Assembly (NCBI GenBank): GCA_027924585.1
Contig: BSBM01000779.1
Coordinates: 16,350,001-16,414,000, forward strand
Direction: 5' to 3'
DNA from: Larix kaempferi
Lineage: Eukaryota > Streptophyta > Pinopsida > Pinales > Pinaceae
Length of the DNA: 64,000 nt
Part shown: positions 12,377-24,179 of the stretch, one piece after another
How positions within the stretch are numbered: the first letter of the stretch is position 1
Layout: each line of letters starts with the position of its first letter
Notes under the pieces: model-generated
The model's input: the letters and a program-made list of their open reading frames with translations, nothing else
Database searches by the model: none
Told to the model about the DNA's origin: nothing
Program-made: the position numbers and the translations under genes

Positions 12377-12534
12377 CTAATATACAACACTAGGCAATAT
12401 CATCTAAAACTACTCCATGCATACACGTGGCAAACAAAAATAAAATTATCCTATGCTGAACTTTGTAGAAGTGAATGAAATTTCACTACATTGGATAAAT
12501 GACAGGTTATTAACGGTTCAAAGCTCTAAAATCA
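12377..12534. repeat. 158-bp direct repeat, right copy
   Basis: Starts CTAATATACAAC at the first base after the right LTR and ends CAAAGCTCTAAAATCA. Same length as, and colinear with, 9751-9908. Confidence 0.9.
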
Positions 12535-15239
12535 ATAGAAATCGATTACTAAGGGTCCCGGCTGATGGCAGGCAGGGACTAATAAGATATTGGATTATTG
12601 ATTTTGGTAATATGCTCCTAAATTCTATTTCAACTTTAGAAAACATATCTAAAAGTTGTATAAGATATCCAATGATGTTATGTGATTGATATTATGTTTT
12701 GGCAAGCCTTTGTTTGTCCTGCTACTTTTGTTTGACCTATTGCTTTTGAGAATATCTTTGATATATATCAAAATATTTTATGTTATGTTGAGTGGAGAGT
12801 TCTACTCTATTTTTTATTATCTCATCTACAAATAAATTTATGCAAGATCAATCTCATAAAGACAGTGATAAAGTTAGATTCATCAAAATATGTTAGCATG
12901 TACATCATTTTGACATGTCCATCTCTTGATACATAAATAAGTGTATCGATGTGGTGAGTTATTTCTAGTGATTGAGTGCTTTGGCGTTGATACTTGAGTT
13001 GGCTACCTATATTGCATGCCTCTCTCTATGTCCCTACCAGGCCCATCACTAAAATTCAAGGATGTGAACCTATGCTTTCTCCACGATGTGTTTTCATTGA
13101 GCTGAGTAATCCAAGTTTATAAGGAAGTATGTCCATGCAGTAGCAACCAAAATGCCCCTTTCTTTGCAACAAAAAATTCATGGTATATGAGTTTGTAAAA
13201 TAGCAAGTTGGATATATAATTATTATATCCTAGTATATATATCCTTTGATGTGGAATGCTTTCACATCTAACAATATTGCCATTAACATCGCTCTACAAG
13301 GTGATAATGCTTGTGAAAGAGCTTCACCTCCCTTGGATGAATGCAAGTGTGTTTTTAACAAAAGTGTGTTATATTCATGTTAATAATAAACAAGATCCAT
13401 ATAGAGACATTGTCATTGCAGCCTTTAGCTTAAGTGGATGAAAGATCTTTTAACATTTTCTTTGCTTTTACTGCTCTTGATCTACTTGAGCTAAAAGCCA
13501 CATGGACATTGTCATTATATGTCTCTTGTTTTTATTAACATAAACATTAACACTCTTACTTTTGTCTAAAACATACTTTCATTAAAAATAATTTCTCACC
13601 CTATATTTATAAATTTTGATAAGTGTGTGATTATTACAAAGTATAATTTGTTTTTCTTCATAAGCCATCGAGCAAACAACAATCTACTCAATCCAGACCG
13701 TCCATCCATCAACTTACCAATCATCCATTTGTGATTAAAATTGTTTCTAGTTGACTAACGATTTTAGTGGTTCCTTGCATGTTGAACACATATTGCAGCG
13801 GTTGATGGGCTTTCCTAGATTGAACCCACTTACAACTATATCCTTGATTACACTACATTGTGGATTGAAGGGTTGGAGAACTTTTTCCGATAGCCAACCA
13901 AGCAAGAGGGAGAAACTCTAGGTGAAATAAGGGGCTTTAGGTAGATGCATTCCATTGTCTCACCTATGTATTCCTCATCAATTACCATTATTGTTTTTAA
14001 TATACATCCCCAAACCCCTTAATTTTATAGTTCACATTCCATTTTTACAATTTTGGCATGGTTTTGGTCGATTTGTGAGAGGTTTTCCCTAGATTCCACT
14101 GGCATGTACTTGCAAGTTCGATTTGATAGAGTTTTTGTGCAAAACCTTGTATGCAAAATTTGAAAAAAATTGTGGGTAGAACTTAGTCAATGAATCTGTT
14201 CCACCATCCAACCTATGAATTCACATGCCATTTCACAATTTTGCATGGTTTTCTCGATCGCTATGCAGAAGCCTCTATTAAGCCCCTAGTCATGGGCAAT
14301 TTTTTTCTTTCATGCTATGAGTTTGCAGGGTCATATATAATTTCAATACCACTCTACATGTCTGCCCTAAAGACAAATAAACAATGGTTATTCATAATTG
14401 TCTTTTCATGGTAGCAAACAAGCATTGGTTATTCCAAATTGTCATGTCCCCTACTATGTTTGGTACAATAATAATTCTTTATTAATTGTTGTTTAGTGTA
14501 GAAGGATTGGAAAGGATTATAAACACTAAAATTGCATCCATAAATTTAGGGATAAATGCATAGAGGTATAAATAATTCCTAGAGACAAGTTCACTAAGTA
14601 TTGGAATTCCAATATTGCAAATCGTAGAGATATGATTTGTAATGCACATGAGGCAGGGTTGAATGTTTTCAAGTTGCAATAGTAAATATTGATTTTTTAT
14701 GTTTCCCTATCAAAAGCATAATCTAGGTTTCCTAGAAGAACAAAGATGGAAATCTCATATGAGATTGTCCTTAAAAAAAAACTTATTTTTGGGTTTCCAT
14801 TTTGACTTCATTTTGGAGTTTTCGATGAGTGTAACATAATTGTTATCTAGCAACACTTTTACTCAACACATACAATAATTTGTATAAGAAAAATCTTCCC
14901 AGTGAGAAAACATTATTTGTTTAATCTAAACAAAATTCCCACTTATATTCCACATGGTAAACCACTACACTAACACCATTGTTCAATCTTGTTGTTAATA
15001 GAATTAGGAACAATGCCAAAAAATAAAGTGTTTGCCCAAAGATGTTTCAATACAACCTTAACCGTATTTATGGTATTTGTACTTGGAAAACCTATCCAAG
15101 ACTCGAGCATTTGGAGGAAATAAAAAAAAATTGCATAATTTTGTCTCATATTTAAAATGATGGCACTATCTATCCTCTACCAAGATGTTCTTTGAGAGGA
15201 CACTTCCATATCCAAAGTTACCTTCGATCTATTTTATTA
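12535..15239. other. no gene recognised
   Basis: AT-rich DNA with short open frames only (60-78 codons) and no motif I recognise. Confidence 0.55.
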
Positions 15240-15620
15240 TCCCACTGTCATATAGGACTTGTTTGAAAATACATGTATGTTTTGTGTAGTTCTTTATGGC
15301 GTTTTTGCGTTCCTAGGGATATGCTTAAGACTACATTAAAACATTATTAATTGTGTAGCTTTGAATTAATTCAAATTAAGAAGAATAAATGGCATTGTGA
15401 ACTATGTAAGAAGTACATGTATGTATGCTCTTGAGAGCAAAATAAGATATAACAATGGTCATTTAGAAGATATTTATGTATGTAAGTTACATTTGATAAC
15501 TTTTCTAATCCCCTTGTCATATATGTCTTGCTTCAAAATACATCTATTTTGTTTAGTTTTTTAGGTGTTTTTCCTCCTGGGGCTCTACTTAAGACTACAT
15601 TAAAACATTATTAATGTGAG
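15240..15620. repeat. direct repeat of ~120 bp, 262 bp apart
   Basis: 15240-15365 and 15502-15620 share CTTGTCATATA-like starts, AAAATACAT, TTTTGTTTAGTT and the exact segment AAGACTACATTAAAACATTA. The intervening DNA is unrelated. Confidence 0.75.
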
Positions 15621-16094
15621 ATCTTAAATTATATATAACTTTGACATTAAAATGTATTTCATAACTTCATGATGACACACTTTATATCCCAAAGTAGTCA
15701 AACTCAAAGCCTAAAATATAGTGATTGTGACGATTACATATAAAATTATATATTTTAATATTAATATCATTAGGTTGGTAAATTTAGTGAAATAAATCTT
15801 AATAATATTATCATTGGATGAGTAATTTTAATGATTTTAGATAATATATAAATGGGTATATATTCATTTTAATAATTAATATATCAAGTATTCAAAAACT
15901 CTAGATGGAACACATATTGGAGATGTAAACTTTCCTATGATAAATTTATAAGTAAGATGAAATAACATTAATAAATAATAAACTAATTAAACTAATTGTA
16001 TTCAGGGAGTGTACACATTCTAGTATATTCTAGCAAAAATGAAACAAAATAGTGCCACTAAATCCTAACATAAACAAAACAAGACTAGATATAG

Positions 16095-17420
16095 ATTGGC
16101 CCATGACCACTAAATTATATGATATCATGACAATAAAAGTAAAACAAGTACATTCAAGGCTCTAAGATAGAGGGAAACCAACTTGGCCCATCGGCACTAA
16201 ATGATGTGCTTTCATGACAACAAAAACAAAATAAATACATTGAAGCCTCTGAAATATAGGGAAACCAACTTGGCCACTCACCACTGGACTCTGTGTTATC
16301 GTGACAATAGAAGTAAAATCGATAAAACTAAGGCCTCAGAGATAAAGAGAATTGGACCTTGGATTACCTTCAACAAGAAGTGATATTTTTCATTGAGTTA
16401 CTGCATCTCTTCAAGAGTACTACTCAATGGAAGAGTTGTTGCAACTCTTACACTTGTTATTTCTTCTACCACAATCCAAGTGTTTGATGTGTCTTTACAT
16501 CTTCATGAACAATGTTTAGTTATACCCTTTCTATTAACACATTTCAATAAGTCCCTCGCTTTGAAAATTGTGTGGATAGATGTTGAAAAGTTATAAATGA
16601 AGGCTACATGTGAACTTAAATGGATGTTAGGGACTCCCTTCACTTTTATATATTTTTATACCATTTCTCTCAAAGCGATCTTTGCATGACTAGAATCAAA
16701 CAAGAAAGTGGACAAGCTTGAATTTGTTACAATAGTCCAAGCTCCATTATCTCATTCATATGAAGACAAAACAAAAATATTTTCAAGATCGCAAAATAGT
16801 AGAATCTCATGCTCTCACAAAAATCAAACAAGGAAGTTTACAAGCTTGAATTTGCTACAATAATGTAATCTCCATTATCTTAGTTATAAGAAGATAAAAC
16901 AAAAAAATTGAAAGGTCACAAAATAGCTTGGCCCCTATCCACTAAATTCTATGGTATCATGACAATAAAAGTAAAACAAATACAATCAAGGATATGAAAT
17001 TGAGGGGAACCAACTTGGGCCATCGCCACTAAATGATATGCTCTCATGCCAATAAAAGCAAAGTATATACGATGAAGCCTCCGAAATAGAGGAAAACCAT
17101 CTTGGCCCCTCGCCACTAGACTCTATGTTATCATGATAGTATAAGTAAACTAAAAAACGCTAAGGCTTCATAGATAAAGAGCATTTAACCTTGGATGGCC
17201 TTGGGCAAGAAAAAAACTTTGATGTTGAGTTACTACATCTCTTCAAGAATACTTCTCAATGGAAGAGCTATTGCAACTCTTCAACTCGTTATTACTTCTA
17301 CTGCAATCCAAGTGTTTGATGTGTCTTTACATCTTCAGAGACAATCAATGGTTATAACGTTTCTATCAACACGTCCCAATAGGTCCCTCCCCAATAAAAT
17401 TATGTAGATAGATAGGGACT
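16095..17420. repeat. ~820-bp direct repeat, two main copies
   Basis: 16095-16600 is repeated at about 16920-17410 in the same order: CCACTAAATT / ATCATGACAATAAAAGTAAAA / GGAAACCAACTTGG blocks, then TGAGTTACT-CATCTCTTCAAGA, then ATCCAAGTGTTTGATGTGTC and TTTACATCTTCA. The two resulting 60-70 codon frames (each with LLNGR and IQVFDVSLHL) are shadows of this duplication; I do not call them genes. Each copy itself contains two or three ~85-bp subrepeats. Confidence 0.85.
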
Positions 17421-18000
17421 CCCTTCACATTTATATATTTTTATAAAATATTATTGAATGCGACCTTTGCATAACAAAAATCAAACAAGAAAGTGTACAA
17501 ACTTGAATTTGCTACAACAATCCAAGCTATGCTATCTTATTTATATCAAGATAAAACAAAAATATTTTAAAGATAACAAACTAAAAGAATCTCATGCTCT
17601 AACAAAATCAAACAAGAAAGTGTACAAACTTGATTTTTCTACACTATTCTAAGCTCCATTATCTCATTTACAAGAAGACAAAACAAAAATCTTTTAAAGA
17701 TCACAAAATAGAAGACTCTCGTACTCTTAACAAAAATAAAAAATAAAACAAGAAAATGTACAAACTTGAGTTTTTTACAAAAATCTAAATTCCATTATTT
17801 TAAAGATCACAAAGTTGGAAAAGAATCCCATGCTCTCACGAAAATAAAAGAAAAAAATGTACAAGCTTAAATTTATTACAATAATCCAAGCTCTACCATC
17901 GGATTCATAATAAGATAAAACAAAAATATTTTAAAAATGTCAAAATAGGAGAATCGCATGCTTCTTTATCTCATTCATAAGAAGAGAAAACAAAAATCAT
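16690..18000. repeat. ~125-bp satellite-like repeats, six or more copies in two clusters
   Basis: A unit built from ATCAAACAAGAAAGTGTACA, AACTTGAATTTGCTACAA, TCCAAGCTCCATTATCT, AAGACAAAACAAAAAT and AAAATAGAAGAATCTCATGC recurs at about 16690, 16825, 17480, 17605, 17730 and 17850. Later copies are progressively more diverged. Confidence 0.87.
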
Positions 18001-18591
18001 TAAAACATAAAGATTAAATATGGAGGAGAGAGCTCAAGTGCTTCGAGGAAGAGTAACGTAAAACCTTAAATGAATCTCTCATTAATTCTCTAATGGTGAA
18101 TCTCGTGCATATGAAGTACACCTTAAAAGAAAATCTTGAGAGCAATATTTATGGAGCATTGATGAAGGTTCGAGACATGTTGTCGACAAAGAAACGGCCC
18201 AAAGAGATTGATTTTCACCTTGTGTGTCATAAGGCATTCATGAAATCACACATCAAACTATAATTTTTAACTTTCCTCACTTTTAAGTAAATGCTACTTT
18301 TAAGTGTCTCATGAATGTCAAATGGGATCATGAATTAATAGAATTCATTTTAAGAAAAGAAAAAAGTCATGGAATGAATGAGATGTAGGAATGTGTCATT
18401 AATGTCAAATTTGATCATGAATTAATGAATTAATTCATTTAAAAAAAATAAAAAAAGGCATGGAATGAATGAGATCTAGCCTAAAAATAGAAAACTATAT
18501 TTTAATGGTTAGTTGAAACAAAAATCATAAATAAATTAATAAAGGAAATAATGAAATTCAAAAAACTCATTATATATATGTTTAAGCTTTG

Positions 18592-18800
18592 CTTGTGGGG
18601 GGCAGCTCAAGTGGTAAAGATGTGAAGTTGTAAATGGAAGGTCATGTGTTCGAATCCCCCCAATCTTACCCATGCATCATGATTCGGGCCCTGTGGATGC
18701 ACCAAGGGATATAGTGATAGCGAGATTGGATCCCTGGACCCCATGTCACGCAAGTACTAGCCTAACTTCAGTTGTCGACTCCCCTAATACACAAAAAAAG
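18592..18800 (+). mobile_element. tRNA-derived SINE
   Basis: The element carries an internal RNA polymerase III promoter: an A box (GCAGCTCAAGTGGTAAAG) and, about 45 bp on, a B box (GTTCGAATCCCCC). A non-tRNA body and an A-rich tail (ACAAAAAAAG) follow. It is flanked by GTTTAAGCTTTG (18580-18591) and GTTAAAGCTTTG (18801-18812), an 11/12 target duplication. Copies A and C of the host segment show a GTCAAAGCTCT uninterrupted site at the equivalent place, which confirms the insertion. Confidence 0.9.
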
Positions 18801-19839
18801 GTTAAAGCTTTGTCGTGATCTATCCTTGTGTGTTTTGTATTTACACGCTTATCTCTTACTTTATATGTGCTTCTGTGTGTGTGTGTTTTTTAGTGCAAAG
18901 GAAGGATGGTTGTTGAAGGGGACTTATAGTTCACACACATTTTTCTCCTTTTAGATCTTGATGTCATGAAAAATGAATATGCACAAAAACTTACTCCATG
19001 TAACTCTCAAGTGCGAGGATCAAATCTTGTCAATTGAATCTTAAGGAGCGATGTACACATTATCATTGTATAAGTAAGACAACTACCATAACCTTAAATA
19101 ATTTATGAACACTGAACAAAACTCTAAAATTATCAGCCTTTCACACTTACTAGTTCATTGGTAAGGTTAATATAGAATTGCATGACCATGATCTCAAATA
19201 ATTGTTGAAAATGGACAAGAGTTACTTCGGGGAGTTTCTAATTACTTTTCAAATTTATGAATTTTTGCTCTATAAACCAAATTTATCACATTCCTAAACA
19301 TTCCATAGATGAAAACTAAGCAGCATTTGTTTGTTTTCATATACATGTTTGCATGTTGTAGAACTCAATGTGATGTTATGTGTACAAAGAAGATGTATCA
19401 CTCCTACTGTGTCATGTGGAAAAAATAATCATCATGGTACTACTCTCAAGTAACCAGTTTTTAATGGACCCAACATACAATTTTGGGCAACCTACCTCAA
19501 AAGACTAATTGTGAGGTTTCAATTGCATTACTGCAACTCTCCAATGATATTTATTATGGACCCAAGGAATAATACCTAAAACTAGGTCCACAACCATAGA
19601 TTCCAAATATTGCCTCCCGAGTTCGAAATTAATCTAAGTCAAAGTCCAAGGTTGTTAACCTCCAATTTGATATGCAAGGCATTTCCCACCAATTAGCTCT
19701 CCTTACCAAAGGCAAAAGTATTCAATTGGAGTTGTTGGAGCAATCAGAAAGGGGTGAGTACTCCAATAGTTGAAGGCATAGCCATGGTTTACACTTCAAC
19801 AGAAATCAACCCAATTTGTGGCCAAGATAACCTAAAGTA

Positions 19840-20860
19840 GATATGAATAAGTTTGACAGTTTCAATCCGCCTAGTTAGGTTACCTAGATGGAACATTATT
19901 TTTCCCTTCATGAATTACTGATGACATGATGAATCTTGGTTTGGGAGTATTATACCTGAACTTATAAATATGGAAATGGTGGCAATGGTATTAACAACAT
20001 AACAAATCTTATAGAGGCTACATTGCCTAGAGCTAGTTTGTGAAAGCCATCTATGATTTTTTTGACAAAGAATGGCACTACTTGGGTGGATTAACCAAGT
20101 TGTGCCATATATGCATAGTAGAAGATTTTATAGCACCTTTTGAGCAATTGACAATCTGCAGAGAGGGCCTGATTGATACATTATTTAAATGATGCTCCAT
20201 TAGTGGTGTCAAGGGGGGAATCAAAGCACAAGTCATGCATCATCTTGCTACTTGGTTGGAGGTCACTTGTCAAGCTCTACAGGCATAGACAATGATAAAT
20301 CCACAAGTTAAAAAAAGCCTCCTTTATGTCCCACCCTCACACTCCTACGACATCCATAACCCTTTTCCCTCCTTCTTGGCCCTTAAAAGTCCACAAGATG
20401 TCGCCAACATAAATGGAAAAACGCTAATGCGTGAAACTTTGTTATAACCGTGATGAGGTAATTTCCATGGCATAAATGTAAGAAATAAAAATTATTTCGA
20501 ATTGATGTGTCCCAACCTGACCACCCTGCAGAAAGATACAAAGAAGCTACTCTCAAGCTGGAAGCAATAGAAACTACACCTCCTCCTCAAGACAAACCCA
20601 CCCAGTAGCTAGCTCAAGTGGAACCCCTGATTTCCCTCCATGCTTGATTAGGTATTTCAGCCCTCCAGACCTTGAAATTGATTTCCTAAATCAAATATCA
20701 AAAAGTGGTTGTGTTAATTCAAAGTGGAAACACCAATAATTTTATTCATCACCGAGTGGCAGAGGAAACCCAATGTTATGTCCATGTAGTACACAACTTC
20801 CAAATTATGATAGCAAATGGCTGTGTGGTGAAATGTGATGAAATAGAAAAACGATAGAAA
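19840..20860 (+). pseudogene. Ty3/gypsy gag-protease relic
   Basis: With stops and frameshifts, the plus strand reads a capsid-like region (KFDSFNPP, MEHYFSLHEL, FVKAIYDFFDKEWHYLGGLT, VEDFIAPFEQLT, LATWLEVTCQALQA). At 20690-20850 there is a protease-like region with VVVLIQSGNTNNFIHHRVAE. In active relatives the motif is VLIDSG, so the catalytic aspartate is replaced by glutamine here. No RT follows; the relic is truncated near 20860. The left boundary is uncertain. Confidence 0.8.
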
Positions 20861-21784
20861 GGGAGTTCATTAGTCAACAGGTAGTAGCTTTTGAACTTGT
20901 AAAGAAAACAATCAATTACAATGATACTAAATATCATTGCTCGTAGAGGGACAAAAGGAAGAAAAAAAACCACGGTGGATGTGGTAAGAATTGGACTCTT
21001 AGCCATAAACACAATGATCCATCATTACACTAATTTAAAATTTGGGATGCAAGGGAAGCATAAGTCTTGAACCCATAAAATGGAATCATTATAATTACAC
21101 TTTAGAATCCAACAATGAAAAAACACCACCAAAAGTGTCATTAGCATCAATCCCATGCATACAATAGAATGTGAATGAAGAAAAAGAGCCCCAAAAAGAG
21201 ACGACTAATTAAAAGAAACAAATATAATAACAAGTGACAAAACATATTCCACCCAATCTAAGAAAGGTTGATAAGACCCGGGATCCAATGAAAAAAGAGC
21301 AAGAAAGATAGACACACATACAACAATCGATGCAAAGCAAGAATGTTACATAGGTGCATCAAGGTTTCATGTTCAACAAACAAGTCAAAGGAATTCAAAA
21401 TATGATGCACACCTTACAAATCAATCCTTCCAACACTCATATCTAGAGCCAAACCAAGCGCCTAAAACCACATAAAAACAAAAAATGATGCCGCCAAGAA
21501 AGCGTGCTTATCTAGAGAGAATCCTCTTTACTGTTCTTTAAGCATAAACCATTTTTAGGAAGGTGAAAATGTAATAATAATATGAGTAGTAGTTGTATTG
21601 GTAATACTAATAAAAAATACTAACTAGGGTAATGAAAGGTCAAAGGCCACACACCCTTTCACCTCATGACCAATTAATGACTATAAGTATACATAGGACT
21701 GATTGTAACATCATAAATTCATATCAATCATTGCATAAATACTCTATCAATCTCGTAATAGATGATAATTTTTTATTCCCAAAA
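20861..21784. other. no gene recognised
   Basis: A-rich sequence without recognisable domains or repeats. Confidence 0.5.
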
Positions 21785-21905
21785 CCCATTACATGTATGT
21801 CAAAGCTCTACCATGCATTGACCTCTTGTCCCTTGTCTTTATATGCTTTATCTCACTTTGTGTGTGGTTCAGTGTGTTTTTTGAGTGCAAGGACGGGAGT
21901 TGTTG

Positions 21906-23034
21906 CAACTTGATTTAGCACTAGTGGATTGGGACCTTTCCACTTAGGTGCTAAATCAAGTTGTGGCCCCTCCTACAACTTGGAACCATTTTGGAGTCTA
22001 AGACATGGGGGTTTGGGACTTAGCATTCATCTCATGTTGATGGAATTGCCCTCTTCATTTGGCCTTTGTATCTCTTGAGTTTGTACATATGACTTTTGAC
22101 CACCAACTTCATGCATTTTGTTAGGAGTTTGTTAGTTACTAGTTGGGTATTTTTGTTATTGATTACTCCATCCTAACCTAGTTCTAGGGTTTTGGCATAG
22201 TTTAATCATATTTTATTATGGAATGAGATGGAGCTACAACCTATATAAGGGTTGGATTTCTCTCTTTTTTCATGGTTGTACATCGAGAGCTCTCTCTCTC
22301 TTTTGAAGCCTAATTGACATATCTTTATGGATCATTTGAAGCATAAGGGTTTTCTTCTCCACTTGTAAGTTGTTTATGGTTTTTATCTTCTATGTTGCAA
22401 ATTGGTGTGTGGAATAGCTAGAACTTGTTAATAGTGCCATATAAGGGAAATATTGTCACATTGGAAGGATTGTGAGAAAAGTTTCTTCCATTTCCTTGTT
22501 GGATTATGCATGGAGATTACATTGTTCTTATGCATCTTTATAGAGAAGGAACTTGGAGTACTTCATTATATAAGAAAAAATCTATTATCATTGTTTTGAA
22601 TTGGCACCACAAAGGAGCTCCTAGTAATTTCCACAATTATGATGTAACATGTCAGGTTTTATTGATTGGTACTGCAAGGGATCTAATTCTCCCTGGCCTT
22701 TTCATGAAATACCCCTTTTCATTGGTCTTGTTCCCTTGACTCCATTGCCCTGGTATTGGCACTGGTCTTCATGATCTTTCCATCACCCCTTTAAACTATA
22801 CTACAAAGAGAACTTAAATTTTGTTAGGGCCAACTCTTGGAAATCAACTTTTGTCCTCATTGCCATAACCTAGCGATGCTATATATGGAAGTCTTCCTTA
22901 AGTTGGAGAACATCCAACTAGAATCGCAAAGAGGTGGTTATCGAGGTGATAGTGGGTAATACCTCTAGGTTATAATTGGGCTAGATGTGTTCTTTGGGGC
23001 TTTAACTATAACCGCTAGTTCAAACTATAACAGG
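21906..23034. mobile_element. unidentified insertion inside copy C
   Basis: About 1.1 kb absent from copies A and B. It starts with a hairpin (AACTTGATTTAGCAC at 21906 against GTGCTAAATCAAGTT at about 21950). It contains a TATA-like CTATATAAGGG (about 22240) followed by a CT-rich leader, as in an LTR, but I found no second LTR, primer site or coding domain. It is an insertion by comparison; its class is unknown. Confidence 0.55.
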
Positions 23035-23215
23035 GGTCAAAGGTGTTTTTGAATTCACAACCTTTTTCTCCCATTAGATCTCAAGGTCATGAAAAATGAA
23101 TATGTACATAATCCCTGCTCCATATAACTCCTAGGTCCAGGGATAAAATATAGGAAACTAAATCTCAAGGAAACATGCATGATTTATCATTGCACATGTA
23201 AGACAACTACTATAC

Positions 23216-23953
23216 TGGTTCAAACGCCACCCACCTCAACGGGTCACAAATCAAATGCAGGTAGACACCCATACAAACACAAATCACAATCAGAAAACAT
23301 ATCACAATGACATCTATAATGTCTTTTTGATTAATTTGTAAAATCAATTACAAGTGCTTGATTACAATTAGGGTGAATTCCTTGTTTTGGATTTACAGTG
23401 GGTCTCTATTCTATTATTCTTCAGAAGCACCCTGCGCTTAGAAACAAAAATTCAAAATCATGTTTCTCATGTCCTCAATTTGCTTTTATATTGTCTTCCA
23501 TTGTCTCTGTTTCCCACTTCTGCTACTTCTATAAGCCTCTAAGTTCTTCTCAAGAATCCCCATGGCATGTTGTGCCATCTGGCATTCTCAACCACCGCCA
23601 TTACTGCTGCAAATACCCCAATGACAGTGTTCGTTCTTATGCACTTCGGCTCTTTCAGTTGGTCGTCATCTTGGTCGGGACCTATCGCCATTCTGATCAT
23701 CCTAGTATCCTATTGAATCCACATCCATCGACCAAATATTTGATTTTACTTCTGCCTAGAGTCGGCTTCATTTCGACTCAACCAATATTTAGGCTAGTCT
23801 TTTATCTTGTCTGCAACTTCTTCGCCTTTACCCAAGTCGAATTCCCTTCTTTTGATTGCCCTGCTTTGGCCTAGAGATCGTTGAATCCCCCTCCAAGCGA
23901 CTTCAATCGCTTACCTCCGATTGACGATCTTGGGGCCCGATGCACCTGCATCA
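23216..23953 (-). repeat. 3' LTR of gypsy #2
   Basis: 738 bp, from TGGTTCAAACGCC to CACCTGCATCA on the plus strand. It aligns throughout with 27715-28460, sharing the CAATTACAAGTGCTTGATTA and CTTGGGGCCCGATGC blocks. Confidence 0.93.
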
Positions 23954-24179
23954 ATCTCCTCGGGTATGAAAGAACTACGCCCCCAATTCTATTCTTCCGA
24001 ATGAGCTACCTGAAAGAACTATGCCCCTGAATGGACCAAATATTCTTTATTCTTTTATCTTTGTGTCCAACCAACTTCTCGCTCATCGAGCACTTCATCG
24101 ATCTCTTATATCGGTCATTCTAGCATTTGGTCTTGCTAGTCAATGGTCGATCCACCTCCATTAGTCGTTCATTCTTCAT

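Larger units (their letters stand above)
16600..19490 (+). repeat. copy B of a triplicated segment (decayed)
   Basis: This aligns with 33600-35103 (copy A). It shares GGATGTTRGGGRCTC near 16625, the CTCGTGCATATGAAGTA stretch at about 18105, GTGTCATAAGGCATTCATGAA, GTGCAAAGGAAGGATGG at about 18892, a TTTTAGATCTTGATGTCATG block, and the TTAAATAATTTATGAA to TTGTTGAAAATGGACA block at 19095-19230. CpG sites seen in copy A are mostly TpG or CpA here. The 125-bp repeats and a SINE have expanded it. It has no usable open frame. Confidence 0.78.

Noticed and set aside
16393-16596. Pair of similar small ORFs (also 17195-17407) as a gene family
   Set aside because: Similarity is explained by the 820-bp DNA duplication, which extends well outside the frames.
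18597-18660. Functional tRNA gene
   Set aside because: A and B boxes are present, but the sequence does not fold as a complete tRNA with matched acceptor ends and continues into a SINE body with an A-rich tail and target duplication.
23398-23874. 158-codon plus-strand open frame
   Set aside because: It lies entirely inside the gypsy #2 LTR and on the wrong strand for that element; the matching part of the other LTR is not open.
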